Shown piece by piece: positions 1 through 8,161 of a DNA stretch of 64,000 nucleotides. The stretch spans positions 558,001 through 622,000 of the forward strand of contig NZ_JAASAH010000001.1 in NCBI RefSeq assembly GCF_012726235.1. Direction: 5' to 3'. A model generated the notes under the pieces. That model had not been told where the DNA came from. It was given only the letters and a program-made list of their open reading frames with translations, and made no database searches. Made by a program: the position numbers and the translations under genes. Positions within the stretch are counted from its first letter, which is position 1. Every line of letters starts with the position of its first letter. This DNA comes from Streptomyces sp. HNM0574 (lineage in GTDB: Bacteria > Actinomycetota > Actinomycetes > Streptomycetales > Streptomycetaceae).

Positions 1-1
1 G

Positions 2-943
2 GCCGCCGCCTCGGGAATGGGGGCGATCAGCGCGGTGCTGCTCGCGCTGCTGCGGCCCGGGGACCACGTCGTGGCGCAGCGCTGCCTCTACGGCGGGACG
101 CACGCCCAACTGGCCGATCTCGCGGAGCGGTTCGGGGTGGAGGTCGAGCGGGTGGAGGGCGGTGACGTGGCGGCCGTGCGGGCCGCGCTGCGGCCGGGGC
201 GTACCCGGTTGCTGCTGCTGGAGACGATCGCCAACCCCACCTGCGAGGTGCCGGACCTGCCGGTGCTGCTGGCGGCCGCGCGGGCGGCGGGCGCGGTGTC
301 GGTGGTCGACAACTCGCTGGCCTCGCCCATGCTCTGCCGCCCGATCGAGCACGGCGCCGACGTCGTCGTGCACTCCACCACCAAGTACCTCGGCGGGCAC
401 TCGGACGTCCTGGGCGGCGCCGCCGTGTTCGCCGACGAGGAGCTGTACGCCACCGTGTGGGGGCGGGCCGTCGAACTGGGCGCCGCGGCCGACCCGTTCG
501 CGGCCTGGCTGACGCTGCGCGGCATCCAGACGCTGCCGTTGCGCATGCGCCAGCACTGCGCCAACGCGGAGCTGACAGCCGGCCGGCTGGCGGCGCATCC
601 GCGGGTGCGCGGGGTGTTCTGGCCCGGGCTGCCCGGGCACCCCTCGGGCGCGGTGGCGGCGCGGGTGCTGGACGGCGGGGGCGGGATGCTCGCGTTCGAG
701 CCGGCCGGCGGGCGGGACGCGGGGCGGGAGTTCGTGGAGCGGGTCCGGGTGGCGCGGCTGGCGCTGTCCATCGGGGGCGTGGAGACGCTGGTGACGCACC
801 CGGCGAGCACCTCGCACCGGGAGCTCGACGACGCGGAGCTGGCGGCGGCCGGCATCAGCGCCGGGCTGGTCCGGATGGCGGTCGGCATCGAGCACCCCGA
901 GGACCTGTGGAAGGACATCGAGCAGGCGCTGGAGGGCTTCTGA
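2..943 (+). CDS. Cys/Met-metabolism PLP-dependent enzyme (cystathionine gamma-synthase / methionine gamma-lyase family), 5' end missing
   Basis: This is the C-terminal 313 residues of a fold-type I PLP enzyme acting on homocysteine/cysteine-type substrates. The visible frame opens with ASGMGAIS, the conserved family segment, so the true start lies upstream of the window. The Schiff-base lysine sits in the motif STTKYLGGHSD (about residue 128 of the visible part). LETIANPTCEVPD and the SIGGVETLVTHPAS segment near the C-terminus are typical of the family. Synthase (transsulfuration), gamma-lyase or O-acetylhomoserine sulfhydrylase activity cannot be told apart here. It ends 140 bases before the cluster operon and is separated from it by a promoter, so it may be an unrelated neighbour or a sulfur supplier. 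Confidence 0.9.
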   Translation, partial: AAASGMGAISAVLLALLRPGDHVVAQRCLYGGTHAQLADLAERFGVEVERVEGGDVAAVRAALRPGRTRLLLLETIANPTCEVPDLPVLLAAARAAGAVSVVDNSLASPMLCRPIEHGADVVVHSTTKYLGGHSDVLGGAAVFADEELYATVWGRAVELGAAADPFAAWLTLRGIQTLPLRMRQHCANAELTAGRLAAHPRVRGVFWPGLPGHPSGAVAARVLDGGGGMLAFEPAGGRDAGREFVERVRVARLALSIGGVETLVTHPASTSHRELDDAELAAAGISAGLVRMAVGIEHPEDLWKDIEQALEGF

Positions 944-991
944 CGGCCCGTCCGGAGCGGCGCCCGGCGCCCCGTCGCCACCCGCCGCCAT

Positions 992-1037
992 CAAACCGTA
1001 AATTTGGTTTGACAAAAAAAGCGGCTCAGTAATAACT
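992..1037 (+). promoter_or_regulatory. Promoter with overlapping inverted-repeat operator for the cluster operon
   Basis: This AT-rich island lies in otherwise GC-rich DNA. A perfect inverted repeat, CAAACC-8 nt-GGTTTG (992-1011), overlaps a consensus -35 box TTGACA (1009-1014). A -10-like ATAACT lies 17 nt downstream (1032-1037); TAATAA at 1030 is an alternative. An operator across the -35 implies repression. The half-sites resemble those bound by TetR-type autoregulator receptors (inference). No such receptor gene lies next to it in the window. Confidence 0.6.
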
Positions 1038-1082
1038 TGGTCCGTGTCAGAGAAATCTGGTCACAGCGAACGGGGAGCCACT

Positions 1083-1589
1083 GTGCGCTACTTCGACGAT
1101 TTCCGGACCGGTGACGTGCACGAACTGGGCACGGTGACGGTGACCGAGGAAGACGTGCTGGACTTCGGGCGCCGCTTCGATCCGCAGCCCTTCCACACCG
1201 ATCGGGAGCGGGCGGCGCAGAGCCCGTTCCAGGGACTGGTGGCCAGCGGCTGGCACACCGCCTCGCTCTTCATGCGCCGCTACGTCGACGGGCTGCTGGC
1301 CTACAGCGCCTGCGAAGGATCGCCCGGCGTCGACGAGTTGAGGTTCCACCGGCCCGTGCATCCGGGCGAGGTGCTCACCGCCAGGTTCGAGGTGCTCGGC
1401 AAGCGGCCCTCGCTCGGGAACCGCGACACCGGCATCGTGCAGCCCCGCTGCCAGCTGGTGGCCGAGGACGGCACCGTCGTGTTCAGCATGATCCTGCACA
1501 GCATCTTCCGGCGCCGCCCCGCCGGGTCCCCCGCGCTCGCGCAGGCGGCCCCGGCGCAGGACCCGGTCCCGTGCGCGGGCGGCCGCTGA
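1083..1589 (+). CDS. MaoC-like (R)-specific enoyl hydratase/dehydratase
   Basis: A 168-residue single hot-dog-fold protein of the MaoC dehydratase family, which hydrates or dehydrates acyl thioesters. The catalytic Asp/His pair is visible in FDPQPFHTD, followed by the family segment FQGLVASGWHTASL. I chose the GTG at 1083 because GGGGAG lies 5 nt upstream. An in-frame GTG at 1044 would add 13 residues with no ribosome site. It is the first gene behind the 992-1037 promoter, 129 bases before the methyltransferase. In a cluster with a free carrier protein it could act on a carrier-bound acyl chain, but its substrate cannot be deduced. Confidence 0.82.
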   Translation: MRYFDDFRTGDVHELGTVTVTEEDVLDFGRRFDPQPFHTDRERAAQSPFQGLVASGWHTASLFMRRYVDGLLAYSACEGSPGVDELRFHRPVHPGEVLTARFEVLGKRPSLGNRDTGIVQPRCQLVAEDGTVVFSMILHSIFRRRPAGSPALAQAAPAQDPVPCAGGR

Positions 1590-1718
1590 GCGGGCGCCCC
1601 GCGCCCGAGCCCCGTACGGCAGAGGGCGGTTTCCCCACGTCCCAAGCCCGCGCGCACCCCTGCGCGCAGGCGTCCCGTACCCGTATCCGATCAGCACGAC
1701 AACGAGGGAGGTCCATTC

Positions 1719-2558
1719 GTGGAGGCGGTATCCCGCACCGCACAGTGGACGGCCGCGGCCCGGGCCCTGGAGTCCGAGCGCGCCGACGCGCTGTTCAACG
1801 ACCCGTACGCCAGGACCGTCGCGGCGGACACCGGATTCACGCTCCTGGAGCGTTACGCAGGGGCCGGCACCGTGCCGTTCCTGGCCATCCGTACCAAGTA
1901 TCTGGACGACGCCGTCGTGCGGACCGTCGCCGAACGCGGCATCCGCCAGGTGGTGTTCCTCGCCGCCGGCATGGACACCCGGTTCCACCGGCTGCCGTGG
2001 CCGGACGGCGTCACGGTCTACGAACTCGACCGCCCCGCCCTCCTGGAGGCGAAGGAAGAGCTGCTCGAAGGCACCCCGCAGCCCGCGGGGCGCGAACGGC
2101 GCGGCGTGGCCGTCGACCTGACCGAGGAGTGGACGGGCCGGCTGAAGGAGGCCGGCTGGAAATCCGAGGAACCCGTGCTCTGGGTGGTGGAGGGGCTGCT
2201 GTTCTTCCTGCCCGAGGAGGCCGTGCGCGGCCTGCTCTCCACCCTGTCCGGGCACAGCGCCCCCGGCTCCGTCCTCGTCGGTGACGTGATCAGCCGGGCC
2301 GCGCTCCGCAACCCGCTGTCCAAGGACTTCCTCTCCGCGCTCCGCGAGGACGGCAACCCCTGGCTGTTCGGCACCGAGGACCCGGAGCAGCTGCTGGCCG
2401 ACTGCGGCTGGGAGCCGCGCGAGATACGCCAGCCCGGTGAGGACGGCGCCGACTTCGGGCGCTGGCCCTACCGGGTCGCGGACCGCGAGGTGCCGGGCGT
2501 GCCCCGCTCCTTCCTCTTCACCTGCGACCTCCCGTCCGACGGGGTGAGCGCGCCGTGA
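1719..2558 (+). CDS. SAM-dependent O-methyltransferase, leucine carboxyl methyltransferase-like family
   Basis: A 279-residue class I methyltransferase of the LCMT-like group common in actinobacteria. The pattern is an early SRTAQWTAAARALES segment, the FLAAGMDTRFHRLPW SAM-binding loop and VYELDRP, whose acidic residue is expected to hold the ribose. WVVEGLLFFLPEE follows. The start is GTG at 1719, supported by GAGGGAGGT just upstream. The stop overlaps the next start (GTGA), so the two methyltransferases are translationally coupled. Family members methylate carboxyl or hydroxyl oxygens. Here the acceptor may be an oxygen introduced by the neighbouring N-oxygenase (inference). Confidence 0.85.
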   Translation: MEAVSRTAQWTAAARALESERADALFNDPYARTVAADTGFTLLERYAGAGTVPFLAIRTKYLDDAVVRTVAERGIRQVVFLAAGMDTRFHRLPWPDGVTVYELDRPALLEAKEELLEGTPQPAGRERRGVAVDLTEEWTGRLKEAGWKSEEPVLWVVEGLLFFLPEEAVRGLLSTLSGHSAPGSVLVGDVISRAALRNPLSKDFLSALREDGNPWLFGTEDPEQLLADCGWEPREIRQPGEDGADFGRWPYRVADREVPGVPRSFLFTCDLPSDGVSAP

Positions 2559-3652
2559 CGGCCGCACCCGGCCCGGCGGCCGTCCCCCGCGCGAACACCA
2601 CGGCCGCGACCCCCGAGGAGTTCCACCAGCGGGTCATCGGGGACGCGGCGGCGGCCGTCCGCGGGCTCACCGTCGCCATCGGCGAGCGGCTCGGCCTGTA
2701 CCGCGCCCTCGCCGAGCACGGCCCCGTCACCCCGGCCGGCCTCGCCGAACACGCCTGCATCGACCGGCGGTACGCGGAGGAGTGGCTGCACGCCCAGCTC
2801 AGCGCCGGGTACGTGGAGCACTGCCGCGGCACCGACCGGTACGCCCTGCCCGCCCAGCACGCCGCCGTCCTGGCCGACCCCAAGGCGCCGACGTTCACCG
2901 CCGGGTTCTTCACCGCGCTGCGCGCCCTGTACGCCACCGAGGACGCGCTCGTCGAGGCGTACCGCAGCGGCGAGGGCGTCGGCTGGGCCGAGCACGACCC
3001 GTGCCTGGACACCGGGATGGGCAGCTTCTTCCAGCCGACGTACGAGCACAAGCTGGTGCCCGAGTGGCTGCCCGCGCTGGAGGGCGTGACGGACAAGCTG
3101 GCCGCCGGCGGCAAGGTCGCCGACGTCGGCTGCGGCGTCGGGCACACCACGCTGCTGATGGCCCGCGCCTTCCCGCAGGCCACCGTGCACGGCTTCGACT
3201 ACTCGGCCGAGGCCATCGGCCTCGCCAGGCAGCTGGCCGAGGAGGAGGGCCTGAGCGACCGCGTCACCTTCGAGGTGGCCACCGCGGACGACTACCCGGG
3301 CCAGGACTACGACCTGGTGACCCTCTTCAACTGCCTGCACGACATGGGCGATCCGGGCGCCACCGCCCGGCACGTGCACAAGTCGCTGCACCCGCGCGGC
3401 ACCTGGATGCTCGTGGAGTCCAACGCCTGCCCCGAGGACGTCTGCTGCGACTGCGCGCCCGCGGGGAAGATGTTCATGAGCCTCTCGGCCGTCATGTGCC
3501 TGCCCGTCGCCGTGGCCCAGGACGGGCCGCACGCGCTCGGCAACCACTCCGGCGAGGAGGCGTTCCGCTCCATCGCCGCCGACGCCGGCTTCACCCACTG
3601 GCGCCGCGCCGTCGAGTCCACCGCGCAGATCGTCTACGAGGCCCGTCCCTGA
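2555..3652 (+). CDS. SAM-dependent methyltransferase with N-terminal winged-helix domain
   Basis: 365 residues. The N-terminal ~100 residues form a winged-helix dimerisation domain like that of small-molecule O-methyltransferases (RLGLYRALAEHGPVTPAGLAE). The C-terminal Rossmann domain carries the SAM motif VADVGCGVGHTT (about residue 190) and VHGFDYS. Two cysteines occur close together in CCDCAP (about residues 297-300), an oddity that might bind metal. The GTG start at 2555 overlaps the stop of the preceding methyltransferase. The overall layout resembles actinobacterial methyltransferases of the Rv2258c type. The substrate is unknown, and having two adjacent methyltransferases suggests two methylation steps. 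Confidence 0.85.
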   Translation: MTAAPGPAAVPRANTTAATPEEFHQRVIGDAAAAVRGLTVAIGERLGLYRALAEHGPVTPAGLAEHACIDRRYAEEWLHAQLSAGYVEHCRGTDRYALPAQHAAVLADPKAPTFTAGFFTALRALYATEDALVEAYRSGEGVGWAEHDPCLDTGMGSFFQPTYEHKLVPEWLPALEGVTDKLAAGGKVADVGCGVGHTTLLMARAFPQATVHGFDYSAEAIGLARQLAEEEGLSDRVTFEVATADDYPGQDYDLVTLFNCLHDMGDPGATARHVHKSLHPRGTWMLVESNACPEDVCCDCAPAGKMFMSLSAVMCLPVAVAQDGPHALGNHSGEEAFRSIAADAGFTHWRRAVESTAQIVYEARP

Positions 3653-3736
3653 GGCCCGGCCGCGCCGCCCGTGCCCGAGCGGCCGCGGCGGCGCGGTACG
3701 TCACCGACCACCCCAGCGCACCCAGGAGGAACCGTC

Positions 3737-4627
3737 ATGGCCGTCGCGGCACTGCCCGTCACGGACCGCTTCCACGAGGTACTGGAACGGCTCAGCAGCA
3801 AGTCGATCGAGGACTACTACAACCCCTACCTGCGGTTCGAGTGGCCCGAGAGGCTGGACGAGAACCGGATGTGGATGAGCCCCGAACTGCTCACCCCGTA
3901 CGGCACCCCGCACTTCGACGAGCTGGGGGAGGAGACCCTCATCCGGCTCTCCAAGTGGGAGAGCATCAACTTCTACAGCCTCAACGTGCACGGCATCAGG
4001 GAACTCCTGATGGAGGTCGTCGCCCGCATCCACATGCCCGGCTTCGAGGTGCCCTCGGACTTCTTCCACCACTTCATCGGTGAGGAGAACGAACACATGT
4101 GGTTCTTCGCCGAGTTCTGCCGCCGCTACGGCGACAAGATCTACTCGACGACGGCCATGCGCGCCGACTCGGTGTGGGAGCCGGAGGTGGAGAACTTCCT
4201 GGTCTTCGCCCGCATCCTGTTCTTCGAGGAACTGGTCGACCACTACAACAGCCGGATGGCGCGCGACGATTCGCTGTGCGACACCATCCGGAAGGTCAAC
4301 CGCATCCACCACGAGGACGAGTCCCGGCACATCGCCTTCGGCCGCGAACTGGTCTCCCTGCTGTTCACGCGGATGTGCGAGACCGTGGACGAGGAGCGCC
4401 GCGCCGAGGTGGAGGCGTACCTCAAGCGGTACGTGGTCTACAGCGTCAACTCGCTCTACAACCCCCATGTCTACCGGGACGCCGGCGTGGCCGACCCGCT
4501 GGCGCTGCGCAACGCGCTCCTGGCCGACGAGCGGCGGCGGCCCGTCGAGCGCACCGTCATCCGCAAGCCGCTGTCCTTCTTCCGCAAGACCGGCATCTTC
4601 ACGGACGACGTCCTGCCGGCCGTCTGA
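3737..4627 (+). CDS. AurF/CmlI-type non-haem diiron N-oxygenase
   Basis: 296 residues of the p-aminobenzoate N-oxygenase family, which oxidises amines to hydroxylamines, nitroso or nitro groups with a diiron centre. A set of ligands matching AurF can be read: E75 (or nearby), E117-x2-H120, E164/E165, H191-x3-E195-x2-H198 (the block HHEDESRH). The ATG at 3737 follows AGGAGGA at 6 nt. It sits between the methyltransferases and the amino acid:carrier-protein ligase/carrier protein pair, so the likely substrate is a carrier-bound amino acid rather than a free aryl amine (inference; CmlI acts late in chloramphenicol biosynthesis). Length and ligand set argue for an active enzyme. Confidence 0.9.
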   Translation: MAVAALPVTDRFHEVLERLSSKSIEDYYNPYLRFEWPERLDENRMWMSPELLTPYGTPHFDELGEETLIRLSKWESINFYSLNVHGIRELLMEVVARIHMPGFEVPSDFFHHFIGEENEHMWFFAEFCRRYGDKIYSTTAMRADSVWEPEVENFLVFARILFFEELVDHYNSRMARDDSLCDTIRKVNRIHHEDESRHIAFGRELVSLLFTRMCETVDEERRAEVEAYLKRYVVYSVNSLYNPHVYRDAGVADPLALRNALLADERRRPVERTVIRKPLSFFRKTGIFTDDVLPAV

Positions 4628-4658
4628 CCCCCGCCCATCACGACTGCGAGGTGGCTTC

Positions 4659-5522
4659 ATGCCCACGTCCATCAGTCAGCCCCTGACGCAGCCAGGCCCG
4701 GACCGCACCCGGCCGGACCTGCCCTCGCTGGGCCCCGAGGACACCGCCCTGCTGCGGCTGCTCGACGACACCTTCGAGGGCTGGGGGGTGGCCGCGGGGG
4801 CACGCGTCATGACGATGCCGCCGCTGCTGCCCGCCGCCGACCTGGCCCGGCTCGACTACTACGAGAACTTCCCGCACCAGGCGGTGGTCGCCACACCGCT
4901 GGACCTCACCGGCGAGGGGCCGGAGTTCTGCGACGAGACGGGCTGCTTCCCGTCCGGCGGGCTCCAGCCCGCCTCGCTGGGCCTGCCCAGCGCCTCCTGT
5001 TACGCGGTCTACCTGGACCACGAGGGCAGCAGCGTGCCCGACGACACCCTCGTCACCGTCGTCAGCTGGTGCTTCCGCAAGGAGCAGCGGTACGAGGGGC
5101 TGCGCCGGCAACTCGGCTTCCGCATGCGGGAGATCGTGGCCCTCGGCAGCCGGGAGCACGCGGAGGAGCACCTGTGCGCCTTCGCGGAGCGGATCGAGTC
5201 CTTCGCCGAGGCGCTCGACCTGCCGCTGCGCAAGGAGGCGGCCACCGACCCGTTCTTCGACAAGGGCGGCTCCAAGGCGGTGCTCCAGCGCCTGGTCCCG
5301 GTCAAGCACGAGTTCCTCTACGAGGACCTGGCGATCGCCTCGGTCAACACCCACCGCAACTTCTTCGGTGACCGCTGCTCGATCTCCCGGCCCGAGGGCG
5401 GCCCCGTGTTCACCAGCTGCGTGGCCTTCGGCCTGGAGCGCTGGCTGTCCGCGCTGACCCGGCGGCACGGCAGCTGGGAGGCGGCGGCGGACGCCGTGGT
5501 ACGGGCCAGGTCGGCGCTCTGA
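4659..5522 (+). CDS. SerRS-like amino acid:[carrier protein] ligase
   Basis: A 287-residue class II aminoacyl-tRNA-synthetase-like protein without a tRNA-binding arm. Motif 2 is SWCFRKEQRYE (R140, E142) and motif 3 is FTSCVAFGLERW (R261). A Cys-Glu-Cys set expected to hold zinc, as in atypical archaeal SerRS, is visible at C114, E158 (MREIV) and C254. This is the architecture of the amino acid:CP ligases, which adenylate a small amino acid (glycine or alanine in characterised cases) and load it on the phosphopantetheine of a stand-alone carrier protein. The ATG at 4659 follows GAGGTGG. A phosphopantetheinyl transferase and a carrier protein follow directly, which strongly supports this role. 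The amino acid used is not predictable by eye. Confidence 0.88.
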   Translation: MPTSISQPLTQPGPDRTRPDLPSLGPEDTALLRLLDDTFEGWGVAAGARVMTMPPLLPAADLARLDYYENFPHQAVVATPLDLTGEGPEFCDETGCFPSGGLQPASLGLPSASCYAVYLDHEGSSVPDDTLVTVVSWCFRKEQRYEGLRRQLGFRMREIVALGSREHAEEHLCAFAERIESFAEALDLPLRKEAATDPFFDKGGSKAVLQRLVPVKHEFLYEDLAIASVNTHRNFFGDRCSISRPEGGPVFTSCVAFGLERWLSALTRRHGSWEAAADAVVRARSAL

Positions 5523-5523
5523 C

Positions 5524-6021
5524 ATGCCGACCCGACCCGTCGCCAGGTCGCCGGGCGGGCCGGGCTGGGCGAATCTCGGCATGGACATCGTGTCGGTCAC
5601 GCGCGTCCAGCGCCTGCTCGCCGAGCACGGCGAGTCCTTCTTCGGGCGGATGCTCCGGGACGGCGAACTCGACGACTGCTCCACGAGCACCGGGCTGGAT
5701 CTCCTCGGCCTGTGCGGGCGCATCGCCGCCAAGGAGGCGGCGTTCAAGACGCTCCGGGTCCGCAACCGGCTGCTGCCCTGGCGGGACATCGTCGTCCGCC
5801 GCGCCGACGGCGGCTGGCCGCTGGTGGAACTGCGGGGCCGCGCCGCCGAGATGGCGGCCGAGTCCGGCATCCAGGAGATCACCGTCAGCATCAGCCACGA
5901 CGTGGACTACGCGGTCGCCGTGGCCGCGCCCGTCGTCGGCGAGCCGCCCGCCCACGCCACCGCCCCGGCGTACGCCACCGCAACGGCGCACCATCACACC
6001 GAAACCGAACGAGCACAGTGA
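5524..6021 (+). CDS. AcpS-type 4'-phosphopantetheinyl transferase
   Basis: 165 residues. The AcpS core is seen as GMDIVSVTRVQRLL (Mg-binding Asp), GRIAAKEAAFKTL and VSISHD. It transfers phosphopantetheine from CoA to a conserved serine, most likely S36 of the adjacent carrier protein. The first ATG (5524) is one base after the previous stop and gives a 19-residue proline/glycine-rich extension before the AcpS fold. An ATG at 5581 would start almost at the fold. The C-terminus has an unusual Ala/His/Thr tail (about 25 residues) beyond the family end. Having its own transferase suggests the carrier protein is poorly served by the housekeeping enzyme. Confidence 0.86.
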   Translation: MPTRPVARSPGGPGWANLGMDIVSVTRVQRLLAEHGESFFGRMLRDGELDDCSTSTGLDLLGLCGRIAAKEAAFKTLRVRNRLLPWRDIVVRRADGGWPLVELRGRAAEMAAESGIQEITVSISHDVDYAVAVAAPVVGEPPAHATAPAYATATAHHHTETERAQ

Positions 6022-6030
6022 GGAGTACCC

Positions 6031-6273
6031 ATGTCCGAGGGTCTTGAGCAGGTCAAGCAGTGGATTCTCAAGCGGCACCCCGAGCGTACGGACATCGCTC
6101 CGGACGCCGATCTCATCGAGAACCGTCTCATCGACTCGCTGTCCTTCGTGGAGTTCGTCTTCCTGCTGGAGCAGCTGAGCGGCCGGACGATCGACATGGA
6201 CAGCCTGGAGGTCGACGAGATCCGCACGCTCGCCGCGATCGAGGAGCAGTTCTTCACCGCCGAGGTGCACTGA
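6031..6273 (+). CDS. Free-standing acyl/aminoacyl carrier protein
   Basis: An 80-residue acidic four-helix carrier protein. The phosphopantetheine site is S36 in LIDSLSFVEF, at the expected start of helix II. The ATG at 6031 follows GAGGAG (6022-6026 area), with a gap of only 9 bases from the transferase gene. Together with the SerRS-like ligase and AcpS homologue it forms a compact loading cassette. No NRPS condensation or PKS ketosynthase domain occurs anywhere in the cluster, so the carrier presumably presents its aminoacyl group to tailoring enzymes such as the AurF homologue rather than to an assembly line. Confidence 0.92.
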   Translation: MSEGLEQVKQWILKRHPERTDIAPDADLIENRLIDSLSFVEFVFLLEQLSGRTIDMDSLEVDEIRTLAAIEEQFFTAEVH

Positions 6274-6347
6274 CCCTCCGGCCCCGGCCGTCCCTCCCGT
6301 GGCGGACGGCCGGGGCCGGAGTCCGTGACGGAAAGGGGAGCGAGACC

Positions 6348-7382
6348 ATGGGCCGACGCCCGCTGGCCGTGAGCGGAACCCTCGCCACCAGCCATCTGAC
6401 GGAGTTCCGGGGCCACGTGGGCGGGCGCACGCCGGCCGCCCCGCCGCTCCCCGCCGAGGAGCCGGAGGTGCGCTGGGACGGCGCGGCCGGGAACCTCGCC
6501 TACGGCCTCGGCCTGCTCGGCCTGGGCCCGGCGCTGGCCGGCGCGGCCGGCGCCGACTTCGAGCCGTACCGGCGGCACCTGAAGAGCCACGGCGTGGACA
6601 CCGGCGCGGTCCGGATCAGCGCGACCCTGCCCACCGCCCGCTTCACCGGGACGAGGGGCCGGTGCCGGAGCCGGATCACCGGCTTCCACCCGGGCGCCGC
6701 CGCCGAGTCCCGGCACGTCGACCTCGGCAGCGTGCTCGCCCGCACCGGCAGGCTCGCGCTGATGGCCGTCACCGCCGACGAGCCCGCCGCGATGCTCCGG
6801 CACACGGCCGACTGCCGCCGCCTCGGCGTGCCCTTCGCCGCCGCGCCGGGCCGCCAACTCGCCCTGCTCGACGGGGCGGAGGCGCGCCGGCTGGTGGACG
6901 GCGCGCGCTGGCTGTTCACCGACGAGCGGGAGAGCGCGCTGCTGCGGGAGCTGACCGGCTGGACGGCGGAGGAGCTGCTCCGGCGGGTCGGCTGCTGGGT
7001 CACCACGCGCGGCCGGGACGGGGCGCGGCTGCGCCTCGGCCGCCGCGGCGGCGTGCCGGGCTCCGGCGTGCCCGCCTCCCCGCTGTCCGGCTGCCGGGTG
7101 CCCGGCTCGGCCGTGGACGTCCCCGCCGTGCCGGTCCCCGGGGTCGTCGATCCGGCCGGTGCCGGGGACGCGTTCCGGGCCGGGTTCCTGGCCGGTGCGG
7201 CCTGGGGCGTGGGGCCGGAGCGGGCGGCGCAGCTGGGCTGCGCGGTGGCGGCGGCCGCGCTGGACTACGCCGGCACCCAGGAGTACCGGCTCTACCGCGA
7301 GCCGCTGCTGATCCGCGTGCGCGAGGCGTACGGGACCGCAGCGGCGGCCCAACTGCTGCCGTTCCTCGGCGCGTTGACGTGA
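6348..7382 (+). CDS. PfkB-family sugar/nucleoside kinase
   Basis: 344 residues of the ribokinase/adenosine-kinase family. The signature DPAGAGDAFRAGF lies at residues 268-280, with the catalytic base D274. The substrate-side WDGAAGNLAYGLGLLG segment is near residue 45. The ATG at 6348 follows GGGGAG at 8 nt. A Gly/Pro/Val-rich insertion (about residues 230-265) is longer than usual. It phosphorylates a sugar, polyol or nucleoside hydroxyl. Together with the MshA-like glycosyltransferase of this cluster it might supply a phosphorylated acceptor, but that is inference. Confidence 0.82.
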   Translation: MGRRPLAVSGTLATSHLTEFRGHVGGRTPAAPPLPAEEPEVRWDGAAGNLAYGLGLLGLGPALAGAAGADFEPYRRHLKSHGVDTGAVRISATLPTARFTGTRGRCRSRITGFHPGAAAESRHVDLGSVLARTGRLALMAVTADEPAAMLRHTADCRRLGVPFAAAPGRQLALLDGAEARRLVDGARWLFTDERESALLRELTGWTAEELLRRVGCWVTTRGRDGARLRLGRRGGVPGSGVPASPLSGCRVPGSAVDVPAVPVPGVVDPAGAGDAFRAGFLAGAAWGVGPERAAQLGCAVAAAALDYAGTQEYRLYREPLLIRVREAYGTAAAAQLLPFLGALT

Positions 7383-7423
7383 CACCCGAAGACCATCACC
7401 GACACCGAGAGGGCGATCAGCCC

Positions 7424-8074
7424 ATGAGCGAACGGGATCCGCGGCTGCCGGGCCGGCTGCTGCTGTCCGAACGGGACACCCTGCTGCCGCTGCTGCGGCG
7501 GCTTCCCGAGCCGGCGTTCGCGCTGCGGACGGCCTGCCCCGGATGGTGCGTCCGGGAGGTGCTGGCCCACTGCGGGGCCGCGCTGGTGCGCATCGTGGAG
7601 GGCCGTACGGAGGGCGCGTTCGGCCCGGAGGCGAACGCCGGGGACGTGGCCGAGCGCGCCCGCTGGCCCCTCGGCCGCGTACTGGACGAGCTGGAGCGCG
7701 GCCTCGGCGAGGCCGGCGAGGTCATCGCCGCCGCGGACGGACGGCTGGACGTGATCGGCCTGGGGGAGTGGGTGCACGCGGGCGACGTACGGGACGCGCT
7801 GGGCGAGCCCGGCGCCTACCAGGGCCCCGGCACCGGCGAGGCGCTGTCCTTGCTGCAGACCGTCAGCCGCGAGCGCGGGACACCCCGGGTGCACGTCCGA
7901 CTGCCGGACGCGCCGGGCGAGTTGCGCTTCGGCAACCCCGTGCCGGGCCGTCCGCCCGCGCGGCTGGAGAGCGACGCGCCGACCCTCGTGAGGCTCTACA
8001 CGGGCCGCCCCCTCGTCGGCACCCGCTACCGCCTGCACGGCGCCGAGGAACGCGAACTCGTGGTCTACGGCTGA
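7424..8074 (+). CDS. Maleylpyruvate isomerase / mycothiol-dependent DinB-fold protein
   Basis: 216 residues. The N-terminal half has the four-helix DinB fold with TACPGWCVREVLAHCGAAL, the family's W..R/H-containing motif. WVHAGDVRDALGEPG provides a further histidine, and the C-terminal domain is the short MDMPI type. Known members are the mycothiol-dependent maleylpyruvate isomerases and LmbV, which exchanges thiols in lincomycin biosynthesis. Its presence next to a PIG-L gene and in a cluster with an MshA homologue suggests a mycothiol-linked step (inference). It is the last gene of the rightward operon; a hairpin follows 17 bases after the stop. Confidence 0.75.
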   Translation: MSERDPRLPGRLLLSERDTLLPLLRRLPEPAFALRTACPGWCVREVLAHCGAALVRIVEGRTEGAFGPEANAGDVAERARWPLGRVLDELERGLGEAGEVIAAADGRLDVIGLGEWVHAGDVRDALGEPGAYQGPGTGEALSLLQTVSRERGTPRVHVRLPDAPGELRFGNPVPGRPPARLESDAPTLVRLYTGRPLVGTRYRLHGAEERELVVYG

Positions 8075-8090
8075 CCGGGCCCCGCACCGT

Positions 8091-8127
8091 CACCGCCCCG
8101 CCGCACGGTCCGTGCGACGGGGCGGTG
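8091..8127. terminator. Bidirectional hairpin between converging genes
   Basis: CACCGCCCCG pairs with CGGGGCGGTG, enclosing a second short stem (CGCACG/CGTGCG). It separates the rightward operon from the leftward deacetylase gene and can serve both strands. Confidence 0.6.
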
Positions 8128-8161
8128 GTCCTTGGCCGGTCCGGGGTGCGCGGTGGCGGGC

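Noticed and set aside
1044..1082. Upstream GTG start for the MaoC-like gene
   Set aside because: No ribosome site and very close to the predicted promoter; GTG 1083 has GGGGAG at good spacing.
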